Positions 1-11,854 of a stretch of 64,000 bases of DNA are shown piece by piece. The translations under genes and the position numbers were made by a program. Below the pieces are notes generated by a model. That model was not told where the DNA came from, did not search any database, and was given only the letters and a program-made list of their open reading frames with translations. The first letter of the stretch is position 1. The number at the start of each line of letters is the position of its first letter. The DNA is taken from NCBI GenBank assembly GCA_020736575.1, contig JAGPYM010000004.1, positions 2,480,001 to 2,544,000 on the forward strand, read 5' to 3'. Source of the DNA: Thelonectria olida (lineage: Eukaryota > Ascomycota > Sordariomycetes > Hypocreales > Nectriaceae).

Positions 1-1450
1 GCCGATCTCGCTAATACAAGTTCCAAGAATGGATTTTTTAGTGGCTTGTCAGTTTTGCCACCTGCACATCTTGGACTGGCCGAACCACCACGTGCCTGGC
101 GTTGACCTGTGCATTGCATCAGGGACCTCGCTGAGCCTCACGTTGCGGCGGCATGTTTAGATAAACAAGCTCCTATGTACTACCGTTATGTTGGCCCGTT
201 CACTGTTGGAGTTGAAGCTTTTTAACATGAAGCTCGTCGTTCACCTCCTTCAGGTCAAAGCATATCACGGACACATCAGATCAGGTCAGACTTCGTTGGC
301 TCCAACCCTCCCCCATACATAAGCGACCTGCGATTTGCCCCTCGGTATACCTCATTGGGATGTGATGGCATCGGTGCAGTTGTCAACTTGCAGCCGCAAT
401 GGGGCCATCACCACTTGAACCCTGATGACGACAAGACGATTTCCGCAAGGGATTTGCAGTGATTGACACGGGAACTTCCTAACTTCCTCTCCCTAAACCC
501 GAAGTCCCTCGTGGACCAGTCTGACGCGTAATTGGAAGCAGAATGCCAACGAATTGATCAACTCAACTCAACAGTTTCCCACTCGCCCTTGCGTTTCTTG
601 AGAAGGCGCGTCCAGCTAACAGGGTTCAGGTTTCCAAGAAACCCAAGCTTGGAAGTCATATCCACGCGGCGCGGCATCTCCGTCTCCTTCGCATGGAGAG
701 AAATTTTACCCACTAAAACCTTCTAGGGCCGCCTCTATTTAACGGGTGTCACCAACCGAGAGCTAATGTTCAGTGGTTGCTTTCGTGCGATCCACTGAAG
801 GATCAGGAACACGAGCCTGATCAAGTCTGAGGATGAACTCAGCTTGTGCTTTAGACATCCAAGCCCTGAATATGGTTGCGCTTTAGTATTTCAAAAGGGG
901 GTACTGGATATCTCAACGGTCTGGAAATAGCAAACACATGGAAGACTCGGATGATGATCAGGGACTAGGAAGCAGCGATGTTGTGCATGAAGAATGCGAT
1001 GGAACACTGAAACGCCGAATCTGATCGCGTCGGGTGAGGCTCTGGACGCCACCAGTCCCCCATCCCCTTTTCAGGCTCGCTGGCTGACTCTTTCATCCCT
1101 CCATCAACAGGAGAAAACTTGAACAAAACGCGACGACCTCCTTGCACGGAGACAGATTCGATAGAAACACGCCACTCGTGCCGTCTTCGCAACATCCTGT
1201 CATCTGCACGACGCTTGTCGACGCCGACCGAGTCACAGGCGGCTGCAGCTCCATCGTCCGCGTCGCCCTCTGATAAAACTTGACTGAATTATATTTGGAA
1301 TTGGCGTTTGAAATACCCCCGTACCTGATTGGCGTTGGCGAACGGATTCTGCCGTCCAATCCCTTATCACGCACTTCGTATCGACATAGCATTCGGTCCT
1401 ATCGACACCACAACTCGTCGTCGTCAGCTCTCCAGCAACCAAGGCTCAAC
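1..1450. other. gene-poor stretch before the first gene
   Basis: I see no convincing coding region here. The open frames are short, mostly lack a start in good context and show no family motif. The last 150 bases or so are CT-rich, as expected for the 5' leader of the sulfotransferase-like gene that follows. The left edge could hold the end of a gene lying outside the window. Confidence 0.5.
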
Positions 1451-2554
1451 ATGTCGTCCGAACACGCTCCCCAACCCATGTCGCAAGAAGCCACCGACCG
1501 CATCGTGCCCATGCGCGTCATCGTTTGTGGTATCCCGAGGACAGGGACTTTAAGTACGTTATGCTTTCACACCCACCACTTCCGCAGCTACCGAATCCCA
1601 TCCGTCTCCTTTCTTCGGCACTGGATGACTGGGTGCTTGATGCATCACACCATCGATCTGATGGTTGAGATCGACTGTCATTGTTTCCTGCCATTCTTTT
1701 TTCTCGCCTCAGGGCACAGCTTATCGGCCATGGTATACTGACGCCTCCGCCACTGCGGCTCCGCAGGCATCCGGAGCGCATTGCGACAGCTGGGTTTGCA
1801 TGACTGCTATCACATGCATACGGTCCTGGACAACCCGGTTGACGCCCGCGAATGGGTCCGCGCTTTCGAGGCCAAGTACGCCGGAAACGGGACCTTCACC
1901 CGTGCCGACTGGGACCACCTCATCGGCGACTGTCAGGCCGTTTGCGATGCCCCGGCCGCCTACTTCGGCCCCGAACTTGCGGAGGCCTACCCGGAGGCCA
2001 AGATCATCATTTTGAACCGTGACCCGGAGGCTTGGTACGAGAGCTTCCTGGAAAGCATCTACCCGCTCACTAGGCCTCAAACACTGGGACCCAAGCTCAG
2101 AATGCTCTACTGCTTCTTGTTTGACGACCATATCCGACACATGGCGGCTTACGGTACTGCGTTACGAAAATACGTGACGACTTACGACCATGGAACGGAG
2201 AAGGAGAAGGCATTGGCATACTATAAATCTCAATATCAGGAGTTTCATGACCGCATTCCCGAGGACCGCCGCATCGAGTACACCATCTCGGAGGGTTGGA
2301 AGCCCCTCTGCGACTTCTTGGGCCTGCCCGTGCCCATGGTCAAGGACGAAAGTACGGGGAAGCTGGTTGAGGCCCCCTTCCCCCGACTCAACGACCGCGC
2401 CAAGTTCCAAGGCCAAGGGGTCGGACTGGTGACCAAGGCCACGGAGAGGGCTAACAAGAATCTATTGAGCGCCGTTGGAAGACTGGCGCTCACCGGAGTT
2501 GCGGGGTACGCCGGGTATCTGCTCTGGAAGACCCGACTCGGTGGACGACTTTAG
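1451..2554 (+). CDS. sulfotransferase-like P-loop protein, C-terminal membrane anchor
   Basis: Two exons, 1451-1553 and 1767-2554, joined over a 213-base intron (GTACGT donor, CCGCAG acceptor), giving about 296 residues. The join recreates the PAPS-binding loop of the family: GIPRTGTLS followed by IRSALRQLG. Further in, the stretch ending IIILNRDPEAWYESF is the second cofactor-binding (3'-phosphate) motif of the sulfotransferase-like family common in ascomycetes. The last 25 residues contain a hydrophobic segment (about LALTGVAGYAGYLLW) followed by basic residues, suggesting a tail anchor. The substrate cannot be told from sequence. An earlier acceptor at 1711-1712 exists but would break the G-T-L-S-I-R motif. 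Known: fungal members are called sulfotransferase or NAD-dependent-epimerase-like P-loop proteins without a proven reaction. Inferred: membrane-attached enzyme. Confidence 0.82.
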
Positions 2555-4914
2555 GGGGCTGAGGCATGAGGGGCTGGGGTTCGTAAGAGAACCATGCCCC
2601 TCACGGGCGATGGATCACGGAGGCACGCATGTCTGAGATGGGCGATCTAGATAGGGTAGGGTCGTGATAAGGCCTTGTAATATTGCATCATGGATTGTCT
2701 TGGATACCGGTATTTCATGGCAAAGTGGTAATGGTAATTGGAGCTTTTTTATTAGTTGGAAAGCCACACTGTCCCACGCACCATGGCATCACCTCTCCAG
2801 CAGACCGACATTTCCGCGTCAACGGATTGACGAAGAAGACGTACGATGTCGACTCCACCGGTACCGTCAATTGCTCGTTTACACGATGTCACGATGTCCA
2901 GTTTCAACCCTCTTGACCGCCGGACGCATCGCAGGTGCACCTAAGGGGAGTGCATGCTCGTGCATGGCCGCAAACCCCGGACAAAGACGGGCATCACCAG
3001 ACGAGGGTCCCTCCGCTTCATCAGCACACTCAAAACAAACCCCCACGCCGCCGTGGCACGTGAGAAGACGGCCCTGCGCTATCCGCACCGACTAAGCCAA
3101 CCACGACGTCGAGGTGGTTGTCGCACACAGAGTGACAGCCAGCCATCAGCTTCGAAGGATGACAGGTTAGCTGGAACTTTGTTGCCCAGATTCGTGTTGG
3201 CGCCAATGCACAACAGTCCGTCAGTTGACAGGTGCTTGGCCATTGATCAATCAGGCGAATCGCTGCGGCTTCTCCTGAAGATCCTGGATGTCGACGCCGC
3301 GTTCCCCGAAGGCACCGGCTTCACTTCAGCGCAAGAGCGAGACAAACAGTCAGGACAGGCGGGAGTGGCGAAGCGTCATGTCATGCAATCATGGCCGTCA
3401 TGAAACACACGTAACCTTGATTTCGATTGCACAGCCCGCCATTTGTTCGTTCGGCTTTCCTCCTCCTCCTCTCGGGATAGCCACTGTAGTTACTTGGTTC
3501 CATGCACCACTTCTCCGAATAATACGGCCCCCCACGCTTTACGCCCACAAATTCCAGCATCTTCTCCTCCGACTCCTCTTCTTCTCTCGACCAACCACCG
3601 TCCTCCTAATGAGGCTTCGCTGACCCAAACGCCTGGGGCGCTAAGAAGCCCAGCTTCTGGGACAGGTCTCTTTGGGGTTACACCAGCCAAGGCTGCTTTC
3701 GCACCCGACCAGTCAATTCGTGACGGCCATTGGATGCGAGCAGGATCCTCGCATCTACGTACCTTGGGTATTTAATTTTTTTCAACGTGAGAGAGAGGCG
3801 TCGTCGCTTTCAGGAGGAGGTCAAGAAAACGTGGGGGTCGCGCGTTTTGTTCAATCGCCTCCTATTCCATTGCCTCTTTCAGCTCTGGAGAGCGCGCTTC
3901 GACTAACTGCAGTCAGATCAGTCAAGTCTGGCGATGTGGCCCTTTTGTTGTTCCCCATACGATGTGCGGCGCAGGGCAAAGTCGCACCTCGTCGTCCGGT
4001 TGGCGTTGCGCACTTGGTCGTGGTTGCACACGAATCTCAGCTCATGGCATATCAGACGACCCCAAGATCGTCGCCGGTACCTGCTTTCGTCCACAAAGTT
4101 GGTGTGGTTGTGCGCGCACCGCCTCCAAATTCGAGGCTTGAACGAGAATGTGATGTGCGACGCCTTCCAAAGACTGTTTCTCCGATGATTTGCACATTCG
4201 GTAGTCGGTACATTCAACTGCTGCAGCATCCCGGCACCTTGTCTCGTTCTCGACCCTTTTTTTCAACCCGTCCCATGGAACAGCCCATGACTGCAGTATT
4301 ACAAAGTACATGCTACTATTGCGTACCCCCACGGACGGTCATGAGGCGCACCGCCCCTCGTACCTATCGGAGCCTGCCTCTTCCCTCTTCGCCCACAGCC
4401 TGATTTTTTCCTTCTCCCACTTCGTATCCATTCTTCAAGTACGCAGGTACTCGGTCGAGCCGCCTCCTGTGGCCGCTCCCGGCCCGGGCTTTCTCGGCCG
4501 GAGGACCTGCTGGATCCGTCCTGTGTAGATTGAAAGAGTAAAGGCTCCTGACCCCAGCCCAAACCCCAGCTAACCCCCACGTCCTTCTTCTGCTGGGAGA
4601 GTTGTCCATCTGCCGAGGGGGAGTAGCGCTTGGGCCTTGGATGAGATGGGAAGCTTGAATGTCCAAGCCTCATGACATGGCTTTGTTCATGACCCCCCCC
4701 GTGCCGTGTCTGCCTTGAGTATAAAGACCTGCCAGTGCCGGTCATCTTGTGTATCTCGTTCCCTCACTTCTCTACTATCAAAAGCATCTTTTATCTTTCC
4801 GTCTTCTTTGGAATCTTGACATCGTTGTCGTTATCAGACGATCTTCTCCCCCACACACGACTTACACGGGAACCATCGTTTATACAACTCTACCCTCACC
4901 TTCTACTCTTCCCC
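2555..4914. other. 2.4 kb intergenic region
   Basis: No supported gene. Several open frames overlap here, the longest about 240 codons around 3.7-4.4 kb, but they start at non-ATG codons, are rich in Ser, Pro and Arg, and show no domain. Two copies of an ACGTGGGGGT-containing motif lie at 3823-3840 and 4571-4592 (reported separately). The last 200 bases are CT-rich leader of the aldolase gene. Confidence 0.5.
4720..4726 (+). promoter_or_regulatory. TATA box of the aldolase gene
   Basis: TATAAAG lies about 190 bases upstream of the chosen ATG at 4915 and is followed by a long pyrimidine-rich leader, a common arrangement in strongly expressed fungal genes. It supports a start downstream of the GTG-initiated open frame that begins at 4735. 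Confidence 0.45.
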
Positions 4915-5883
4915 ATGCCAGCCACACTCCTCACGGCTCCTATGATGGGTTCTCCCAAGGCACAGAACAAACGTCTCGCTGACGGCGTCTACGTCCCCAC
5001 CGTCGCCTTCTTCAACGCAGACGACGAGGTCGACGTCTCGGCCCTCGAGAAGCATGTCTTCAAGCTCCTCAACTCGGGCGTCGCCGGCATCGTCGTCCAC
5101 GGCTCCAACGGCGAGTGTGCCCACCTCTCGCACGACGAGCGCACAGCCATCATCCGCATCGCAAGAGACGCCATCCACCACGAGGCCGCTGGCACGGGCA
5201 TCCCCCTCATCGCCGGCTGCGGCGCCCAGAGCACAAAGGAGACAACCCAGCTGTGTGTCGACGCGGGCCGCGCCGGCGCCACCCACGCCCTCGTCCTGCC
5301 CCCCAGCTACTACGGCGGCCTTCTCCCTGACGACCTGATCGTGCAGCACTTCTACGACGTGGCCGACAGGAGCCCCATCCCGCTGCTAGTGTACAACTTC
5401 CCCGGCGCCGCGGCCGGCCGTGACCTCAGCTCCGACGTGATCCTGGCCATCGCCAAGCACCCCAACGTGGTGGGCGTCAAGCTGACGTGCGGCAACACGG
5501 GCAAGCTGGCGCGCATCGTGGCCGACTGCCCGGAGGGCTTCTTCGTGGGCGGCGGCAGCGCCGACTTCATCCTGCAGGGCCACGCGGTGGGCGCCAACGG
5601 CACCATCTCTGGCTTGGCCAACCTGTGCCCCAAGGCGTGCGTGCGCATCACGGAGCTGGCGGACGAGGGCAAGTGGCGCGAGGCGCGGCAGTTGCAGGCG
5701 CTCGTGGCCAAGGCGGACTGGACGGCCATCAAGACGGGTTTCGTCGGCGTCAAGGCGGCGCTGGGCCACTTTGCCGGCTACGGTGGCGAGCCGCGGCGGC
5801 CATGCGTCGGGCCCTCTGCGAAGGAGCTGGACGTCATTGTTCGCGGGTTCCAGGACGCCATGGACCTGGAGGCCACTCTGTGA
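4915..5883 (+). CDS. dihydrodipicolinate synthase / N-acetylneuraminate lyase family aldolase
   Basis: Single exon, 322 residues, the usual length of this TIM-barrel class I aldolase family. The start at 4915 is the first in-frame ATG after the TATA box; ATGs at 4942 and 4945 are alternatives. Visible motifs: HGSNGE near residue 65 (the substrate carboxylate loop, T-T-G-E in bacterial DHDPS), LVYNFP with Tyr near 160, and GVKLTC with the Schiff-base Lys near 189. Fungi make lysine by the aminoadipate route, so this is not a lysine-pathway enzyme. Fungal relatives cleave or form 2-keto acids such as 4-hydroxy-2-oxoglutarate or 2-keto-3-deoxy sugars acids, and the substrate here is open. It lies alone between wide intergenic regions carrying four copies of a repeated motif that includes GTGGGG, which fits the CreA consensus SYGGRG. 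Regulation by carbon source is only a guess. Confidence 0.88.
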   Translation: MPATLLTAPMMGSPKAQNKRLADGVYVPTVAFFNADDEVDVSALEKHVFKLLNSGVAGIVVHGSNGECAHLSHDERTAIIRIARDAIHHEAAGTGIPLIAGCGAQSTKETTQLCVDAGRAGATHALVLPPSYYGGLLPDDLIVQHFYDVADRSPIPLLVYNFPGAAAGRDLSSDVILAIAKHPNVVGVKLTCGNTGKLARIVADCPEGFFVGGGSADFILQGHAVGANGTISGLANLCPKACVRITELADEGKWREARQLQALVAKADWTAIKTGFVGVKAALGHFAGYGGEPRRPCVGPSAKELDVIVRGFQDAMDLEATL

Positions 5884-8012
5884 GCTGTTTTGTTTTTTTG
5901 CGACTTACAGGGGATGAGCTGGACCAAAAAGCACAAAATGGAGCAGTGGGACGGCGAAAAGGAGAGTGACAGAGAGCGCGCCCAATCATGAAGGCGCGAA
6001 TGGTTATTGATACCTCGAGAAAGGAACGACTAGGAAAGATGGAGATGAATGGGGGGATGTGGAGAAGAGAGCAAGGGCAAGGCACAACCGGCGTCTGGCG
6101 TTCCAACGGGCATAAGCAGCATCATCATCATCATAGGCAGTCCCATGAGTGGACCTTTTTTTCTTTAATTGGGTAGTTATTCCCTATTCTGTACACTACA
6201 ATTCAATATGAAGACACCTTCCTTGCTTCAAAGGCAAATATGTGTCAACGATATTCAAGTCCGCAGCATCCTTTTACCCCATCGAAACTGGCCTGTTTAC
6301 CCCGCAGAGCCCATGCAAGCCATACAGGAATAATATCCGGCCCTCCATCACGGCGAAGGAATGTAACCTCGTGGGCAACTCCCGGCCGAGGCTTTGCTTC
6401 TTTGCAGGTTGTCCCATGATCCGCCTTCGTCACGCTGGCCGTTTCCTATTCCAGCCGCGAGGACGTGGTGGTTGCGTGGACATGGGAATAAGACGAGATT
6501 TGGGTGGCGATCGGGAAGCCTTGAATGTTTCCCGGCATAACAGCCGGTTTTGCTCCAGAGCATGTACATGACAGTCGTTGTACCTACATGAGTTATGTGC
6601 TGTTTGCATGAATACTGCCGGCACACGACAGATCACGCTCGCACAATGTTCGTTGTTGTCGAGTTGCTGCGTGAACAGCGCGGAGACCCCGCATTTTCGC
6701 ATTGGATTTCATCCATCCTCATCCATTACAATTTTTTTTTTTTTTTTTTTTTTTTTTACTCATGGAGACCAGTGAGCGGGTCGAGCAGCATCTCAACGAA
6801 CAAGTCGGAGGCCAGCCATTCGTAATTATTGCCAAACGGGCAATGTCCAACGGGCCCTAGGCTACTGTATCCCGAGTACGTATGGAGAAAGTCGGTGCTA
6901 GTTTTTGTTTCTCCTGCGTGGGTGATGCAACGTTAACCGCAACATGCGATATTACCGGGCGGTTGGCCTCATGCGCCGGTGGTTTTTTCTACATGAAGAT
7001 GCATGAAGAGAAGAAGAAAAAGGCCTCTTTTAAATTGGAGAACCCCCACGTTCTTCTGAAGGATGGTTCTGGAGGGAATAGACGAGGGGAGCGGAGAGGT
7101 TTCTCCCAAGAGTTGGAAGGACAAGGGTCGATGATGGAAGCTCGGGCAATCCAGGAGGAGTCCCAAGTACCGGTAATCAGATCCAAAAACCCGGTCACCG
7201 AGACATCAGGACTGGTACGGATTACCGTTTACGTGCCAAGTAGACCCATCAGGCAAACACAATGTGTTGTCCACTCCTCTCACGTACGGACACGACATGG
7301 GTTATAGTGTTTCTCTTTAAAGAAATCGGTGAAGGGCCACGACCCGAGTTTTGGGGAAGAGGACGAAAAAAGGTTTGGGGGAGGGGCAACGATGGGGGCA
7401 GAGACGCCGTGATTCGCGAATGGATGCGACGAAATGCGGGAATGCGCCTCGATTCTCGACGATTTCTGGGTCGGCATTTGGCAAAGATTGGGGGAGAGAA
7501 GAGGAGAAAATTGTGGAGAGGCCAGAGCTGGGCTGGTGAAGGAGTTGAGCGGGAGAGACAGACGAAGAAGAAGAACGTGGGGGTCACGCTCAACTCCATC
7601 GCCATGGACGACATGGATCACGGATGGCTTGATGGCGTGGGGATCCAGAAAAATCAGGTTGTTTTGGCGACATGAAATGGAGTCGAATTGACAGTTCAAA
7701 GGGCGGATATCGGCGGGTTTCGACTCGCAGCTCATGGTGAAGTTTTGCTTTTCCAAGCCAACCGGCCCTTCGGTTAATGGTGGGCTCATACAAACGGAGC
7801 CCGCGTCAGGTGAGGCTTTCGGTGAGATGATGTTTTCGTATCTAAATGAGCCTCACTTTAGACCCGTCACATCTCAGTTTCCCTTTTCGGCCCTTCCGAG
7901 CATGCAAATGCCACTCCCTCTTCTCTCCCGACTTCGGACCCTAAGGTCACTAATTGCTGCCCAACGAAAGCTGATCCTCTCCTCTCATCTCGGCAAGCCA
8001 CAGCCATCTCCT
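5884..8012. other. 2.1 kb intergenic region
   Basis: No supported gene. It holds a run of 26 T residues at 6732-6757, a short CAT-repeat near 6120-6135, and two copies of the AGAAGAACGTGGGGGT motif (7041-7060 and 7571-7590). Open frames on both strands at 6.9-7.8 kb are Arg/Lys-rich shadows of purine-rich sequence. Confidence 0.5.
6732..6757. repeat. poly-T tract
   Basis: An uninterrupted run of 26 T on the plus strand. No target-site duplication or retrotransposon coding sequence is visible beside it, so it is best read as a simple homopolymer and a likely length-variable site. Confidence 0.8.
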
Positions 8013-9827
8013 TCAAACATCAGCAGCGTCGAAATTGCGCACCAAATCGTAATAAAACTTGACCATCTCAAGGTGAGAGTCCATCCTGACCCGCTCATCA
8101 ACCGTGTGGATGTTCTCTGAGCCACGCTGTCGGGTGGGTGTGAACCGATAGACGTGCGGTGAGAGATCTGTGGGGGTTTCATCGTCAGTGCAGTTCTTTA
8201 TCTTTCTTTTATCTTGATCAAGATCTTATCTCGGGAGCCAATGCTTACTCAGATAATGCCTGGTGTCCGTGTTCCCGTTCATGATCTCTCCCACCGGCAC
8301 CACCTTTCCTCCTTCAAACGAAAATGCATGTTGGATTGTTCCTGAGAAGATGTCCCAGATGGGGCCACTGGTGGGAGCAATGGGGGTGACTTCGGACTTT
8401 TCCTGCGCCTTCAGCACAAGCACTGCGTTGTAGTCGACTTCTGCTGTAGTCAAATCAGAATCCTCCGAGGCAAACTCCGATTTGTATGCCTCATAGTCCT
8501 TATCACCCTCGAAAGCCTTAACGGTGATGTTGTATTTCTTGACGACCGATTCGATGTTGTTGACAAGGGTATGCTGGACCTTGAGGATGCTGTCCTGAGG
8601 AGCAACGCGATAATTGACGCCAAGGCTCACCACCTCAGGCATAGCGTTGATCTTCTGCCCGCCCGAAATCATGTCAATGGCTTGCGAGGTCTGCACCATA
8701 TATCGCGCCGCAGAATTAATCTCGACAAACGTGCTGGTCAGTTCCGCTAGGTCATCCTTCTTCAGCAGGCGTGTGATCTCGGGCGCATCATCGGGCGAGT
8801 ATCGCGCAATGCACACGAGATGGTCGTACACGGGGCTGCCCTTCAGAATCTCGGGCGTGTAAGGATGAGCCTCGAGCGCCGTGATTAACTCGGCAGCAAT
8901 GCCAATGCCGGTGTGCGGGAAAGGGATGGAGCTATGGCCTCCTGCAACATGGAGGTCGGCCCAAATGTCGACATGGCCCTTCTCCATGACTGAGGGGAGG
9001 ACGTACAGGGTGTCACCGAGGAGTTGCATGCCCAGCCCACCCTCATCGAGAATTAAGGCAATGCCGTCGTCGCCGTACTTCTCAGTCAGAAACTCGCCAA
9101 TTTTGCCGGCACCGCGGTATCCCGAGCACTCCTCGTCGAAGCCAAAAGCCAGGACCACGGTGCGCGTCGGTGTCCATTCGGAATGTGAGAGAAGCGTCTC
9201 TACGGCGGACATGAGTGCCGTCAGGCTGTTCTTGTCATCAGAGGCACCTCTGCCCCAGAGCCAGTCGCCGTCCCAGTAGGCATCAAATGGAGGGTGCGTC
9301 CAGGTCGAGGCGTCTGCGACTGGGACTACGTCTTGGTGCGCTGCGAGAAGTAGGGGCTTGAGAGAAGTGTCTGAGCCTTGGATTGTGTAGACGAGGCCAA
9401 AGGTATTGATCTTTTCTACCTTTGCGCGTCGATAACTGGATTTGAGTCAATTGATGAGCTCCTTGATTGTCTGCACGTGCACTTACATAGTAGGATATGT
9501 CTTCGCCAAGGTGTCGTGCAAATCGTAGAAGGGCGCCCAGCGCTCATCCTGGTTGAATTCGCCGAGATCATCGTAGCAAATCGAGGGCACCCGCACAATG
9601 GCCTGGTGTCGCTTCACCTGCTTCAGCAACGCCTCATGGGAAGAAAACAAGCTGTCTCCGGAGGGCAATCCATCATCGCCCGGAACCAGAATCGGAGGAA
9701 GATGGCAGGTAAAGTCGGCCGGGGCGGAGTCCTGACCTATCTGCTTCTGTGACTGTCCGAGGGGCACCGACACAAAGGCGGAGACACCAGCGGCGGCGAG
9801 GAAGGGGAGGAAGTGCTTTAGCGTCAT
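8013..9827 (-). CDS. CPS1: vacuolar carboxypeptidase S-like M20 metallopeptidase
   Basis: Three exons on the minus strand: 9827-9487, 9435-8249 and 8167-8013, giving 560 residues, close to yeast Cps1. Residues 1-25 form a hydrophobic signal anchor, expected for a type II membrane protein sorted to the vacuole. The M20 metal ligands are visible: AAHQD (His near 147, Asp near 149), GRGASDDK downstream, and the acidic pair in FDEECSG. The second join restores DTRHYLNLSPHVYRF, and the last exon carries the family-typical NIHTVDERVRMD before a short tail ending FDAADV. Introns use GTAAGT and GTAAGC donors. Known role: vacuolar release of C-terminal residues from peptides during nitrogen recycling. 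All catalytic landmarks seem intact. Confidence 0.92.
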
Positions 9828-10728
9828 TGTGAATTAGCCGGCTGCTTAGCACAATGTTGAAGGAGGAAAAAGAAGCGCGAGGCTTTGTGCCGCGTGAATT
9901 AAATCTGCCAGACTGGGATTTGTAATGCAGGGCGGGGAGGAGACGGCGATAAGCACGACATCGATGTTGGCTGTGGCAGGCGACAGTCGCTGGGAGAAGG
10001 TGCCGAAGCCGACGATATGCAGCCCGTTCAACGACTCCGCTTGCTGGCATCCGGATGAGGCAGGCGATGGACCATCCCCAGGGCGGCAAGCGAATTCGGC
10101 GTCTAGAAATGGGTCCGGGAATGAAGTTGGATTGACTCTGGGCACAAACCACTATGAACTATCATATGCCTTTTGCATAATCCCTTATCAAAAAGATTGG
10201 ATCCGAAACATCGAACATGATGTCCCGATTCGAGGGGCAAGGGACACAAGGACCAGTCATGTTGTCATTGTACTCCGTTCAAGCATCAACAAGACATTCT
10301 CAGCCTGTCCTATCGTGGTCTCAAATGACCAGGTAGTTATTTGACTGTTAATAATTATTGCACCTTCGAACCGTAGTTTCCTGGATACTGTGCGAACTAC
10401 CTAGCTACGATAGACGAAGAGCTTCCTCGAAGAGACTGTATTCGTCGTGCCATACCTACTTAGATGCCTAGGTACATCACAGATTCAACCCACAACGAAG
10501 ACTGATCGAGATAAGTATCGATTCAGAGGTACGGTCGAAAAGACGACGAGCGCTGTTTTTCCAATACCCTAGTTTAAGGGCAACCAGTTTATTCTTGGAA
10601 CTTCCATCGCTGTGATGTGCTGTTGTTCCTCTGTCGTGGCTCATAGTCTATGTCTGTGTCCGTTTTAAACACCAATCAACTCCCACCAATCCCTTCCCCC
10701 AAAAGTTCATCGAATCACAGCTCCATGC
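9828..10728. other. intergenic region between carboxypeptidase and MYND gene
   Basis: No supported gene. A 139-codon plus-strand frame at about 9.9-10.3 kb runs through the carboxypeptidase promoter and shows no motif. Short CCTAGGTA-like palindromic words, frequent in ascomycete intergenic DNA, occur near 10470. Confidence 0.5.
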
Positions 10729-11511
10729 CTAGCCAGCGATGAAACTGTGTTCCAGAGCCTCGTGAAACGACATGTCCTTCCTCAACGCTTCGAGCGAGGC
10801 CTCCCCAACCGGTCTGCCGCACACAATCTCGGCAAACATCCGCAGCTGCGTCGCAAATGTCTCGTCGTTGTAATGCTCTAAAACAAGCTTTTCATTGAGA
10901 CTCGCGCATAGGCGATGCCACTTAGGCTCATCGGTCTGCATCGCCATTTTTTCGCACTCGACCCTCTTGTGATCGTTCCACCACCGAGGCATCAGGTTGT
11001 CTCGCGAGCTGGCCAGGTCGATGAATCTTCGGAACGCGGGAATGCCCGTCTGGTGGCCGCCGTAAACGCTCTCGGGGTCGGCCCTGCGCTCGACGACGAA
11101 CTTATCGTCCAGGCGAAGGCGGAAGGCGTCAATGAGAAGACGATATACGTCAATTCTCGGGCGGTCGTGCAGCCACTTTCGTGTGCCGAGTCGGGAGAAC
11201 GGTGTTGGCATCGGTCGTTCGAGGCCCCGGGGAGGGCTCCAATAGCTGGACTTTGGGATGCACATGATGAACCTTTCCTTCTGCTTCTGGGGTTCGTTAG
11301 ACAGGGTAACACCTGCACACAGCTGCTTGCAGACTCTTTTGTGCTTTGGTGCGTCTGACCTTCGACAGCCACGCGAGCAGTACGCCGACGTACACTCAGG
11401 GCACTGGTGAGTAACATTGTCGACATCCAGGACTTGATGGCAACTGGCCAACGAGCACCATGGGCCTGACGTGTCAGCCGGGCGAGACTTTAGGGCTGGT
11501 ATCGGTGTCAT
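10729..11511 (-). CDS. MYND-type zinc-finger protein
   Basis: Single exon, 260 residues. The N-terminal 65 residues contain a MYND-type cluster: Cys near 19 and 24, then C-P-E-C near 37-40, Y-C-S-R-G-C near 45-49, and the closing H-K-R-V-C near 57-61. MYND fingers bind zinc and mediate protein contacts. The remaining 195 residues are probably helical, with many Trp/Arg pairs (PRWWNDHKR) and no catalytic motif I recognise. Small MYND proteins of this form are common and mostly unnamed in filamentous ascomycetes. The ATG opens the frame directly before the finger. Role unknown; no SET domain is present, so it is not a SMYD methyltransferase. Confidence 0.8.
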   Translation of the reverse strand: MTPIPALKSRPADTSGPWCSLASCHQVLDVDNVTHQCPECTSAYCSRGCRRSDAPKHKRVCKQLCAGVTLSNEPQKQKERFIMCIPKSSYWSPPRGLERPMPTPFSRLGTRKWLHDRPRIDVYRLLIDAFRLRLDDKFVVERRADPESVYGGHQTGIPAFRRFIDLASSRDNLMPRWWNDHKRVECEKMAMQTDEPKWHRLCASLNEKLVLEHYNDETFATQLRMFAEIVCGRPVGEASLEALRKDMSFHEALEHSFIAG

Positions 11512-11854
11512 ATTGATGCTCTTGACGATGGTGCTTTATCGCAGTACAGTGCCTTCGTCGCAAGAGCGGAGGATCTAATATTGGAGTTAACATTGCAAAA
11601 GGAAACAGCAGTCTGGGAAGGAACGGTTGAAGTAATTTAAAGCCAGAGCTGTCGCTTCCCAACAATAGGCTTGATTCACTAAAGAGCCAGTCATCTATCA
11701 CTTTCTTTCATTTTGTTTTCTTTTTCGCTGATCGGCAAACGGCATCGTGCAAACAACGGCTTGAGCGTTTGAAGAAGCTTAGACGCTGACAGGTCAGAAA
11801 CAAATCTTAGCAAACGCCACCACTACGGATCTTTCTGTGTTACACCTTGGTAGT
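11512..11854. other. short intergenic region
   Basis: Divides the MYND gene start from the 3' end of the archaemetzincin gene. Nothing coding is visible. A T-rich block near 11700-11730 may belong to the MYND gene promoter (minus strand) or to the archaemetzincin terminator. Confidence 0.4.

Larger units (their letters stand above)
3823..7590. repeat. four dispersed copies of an AGAARAACGTGGGGGT motif
   Basis: Copies at 3823-3840 (+), 4571-4592 (reverse), 7041-7060 (reverse) and 7571-7590 (+). The last two share the identical 16-mer AGAAGAACGTGGGGGT; the first two differ by one or two bases in the A-rich half and keep ACGTGGGGGT exactly. All lie outside genes, two on each side of the aldolase gene. 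The core contains GTGGGG, which fits the CreA consensus SYGGRG. They may be regulatory sites or a conserved fragment of a short dispersed repeat. Confidence 0.6.

Noticed and set aside
3672..4403. 243-codon plus-strand frame in the large gap before the aldolase
   Set aside because: Starts with TTG, has no motif, low-complexity Pro/Ser/Arg content, and no promoter signal points to it.
6732..6757. Poly-T run as the tail of a LINE or SINE
   Set aside because: No flanking duplication, no internal promoter boxes and no reverse-transcriptase remnant are visible.
9925..10344. 139-codon plus-strand frame upstream of the carboxypeptidase
   Set aside because: Overlaps the promoter of the minus-strand gene; no domain, irregular composition.
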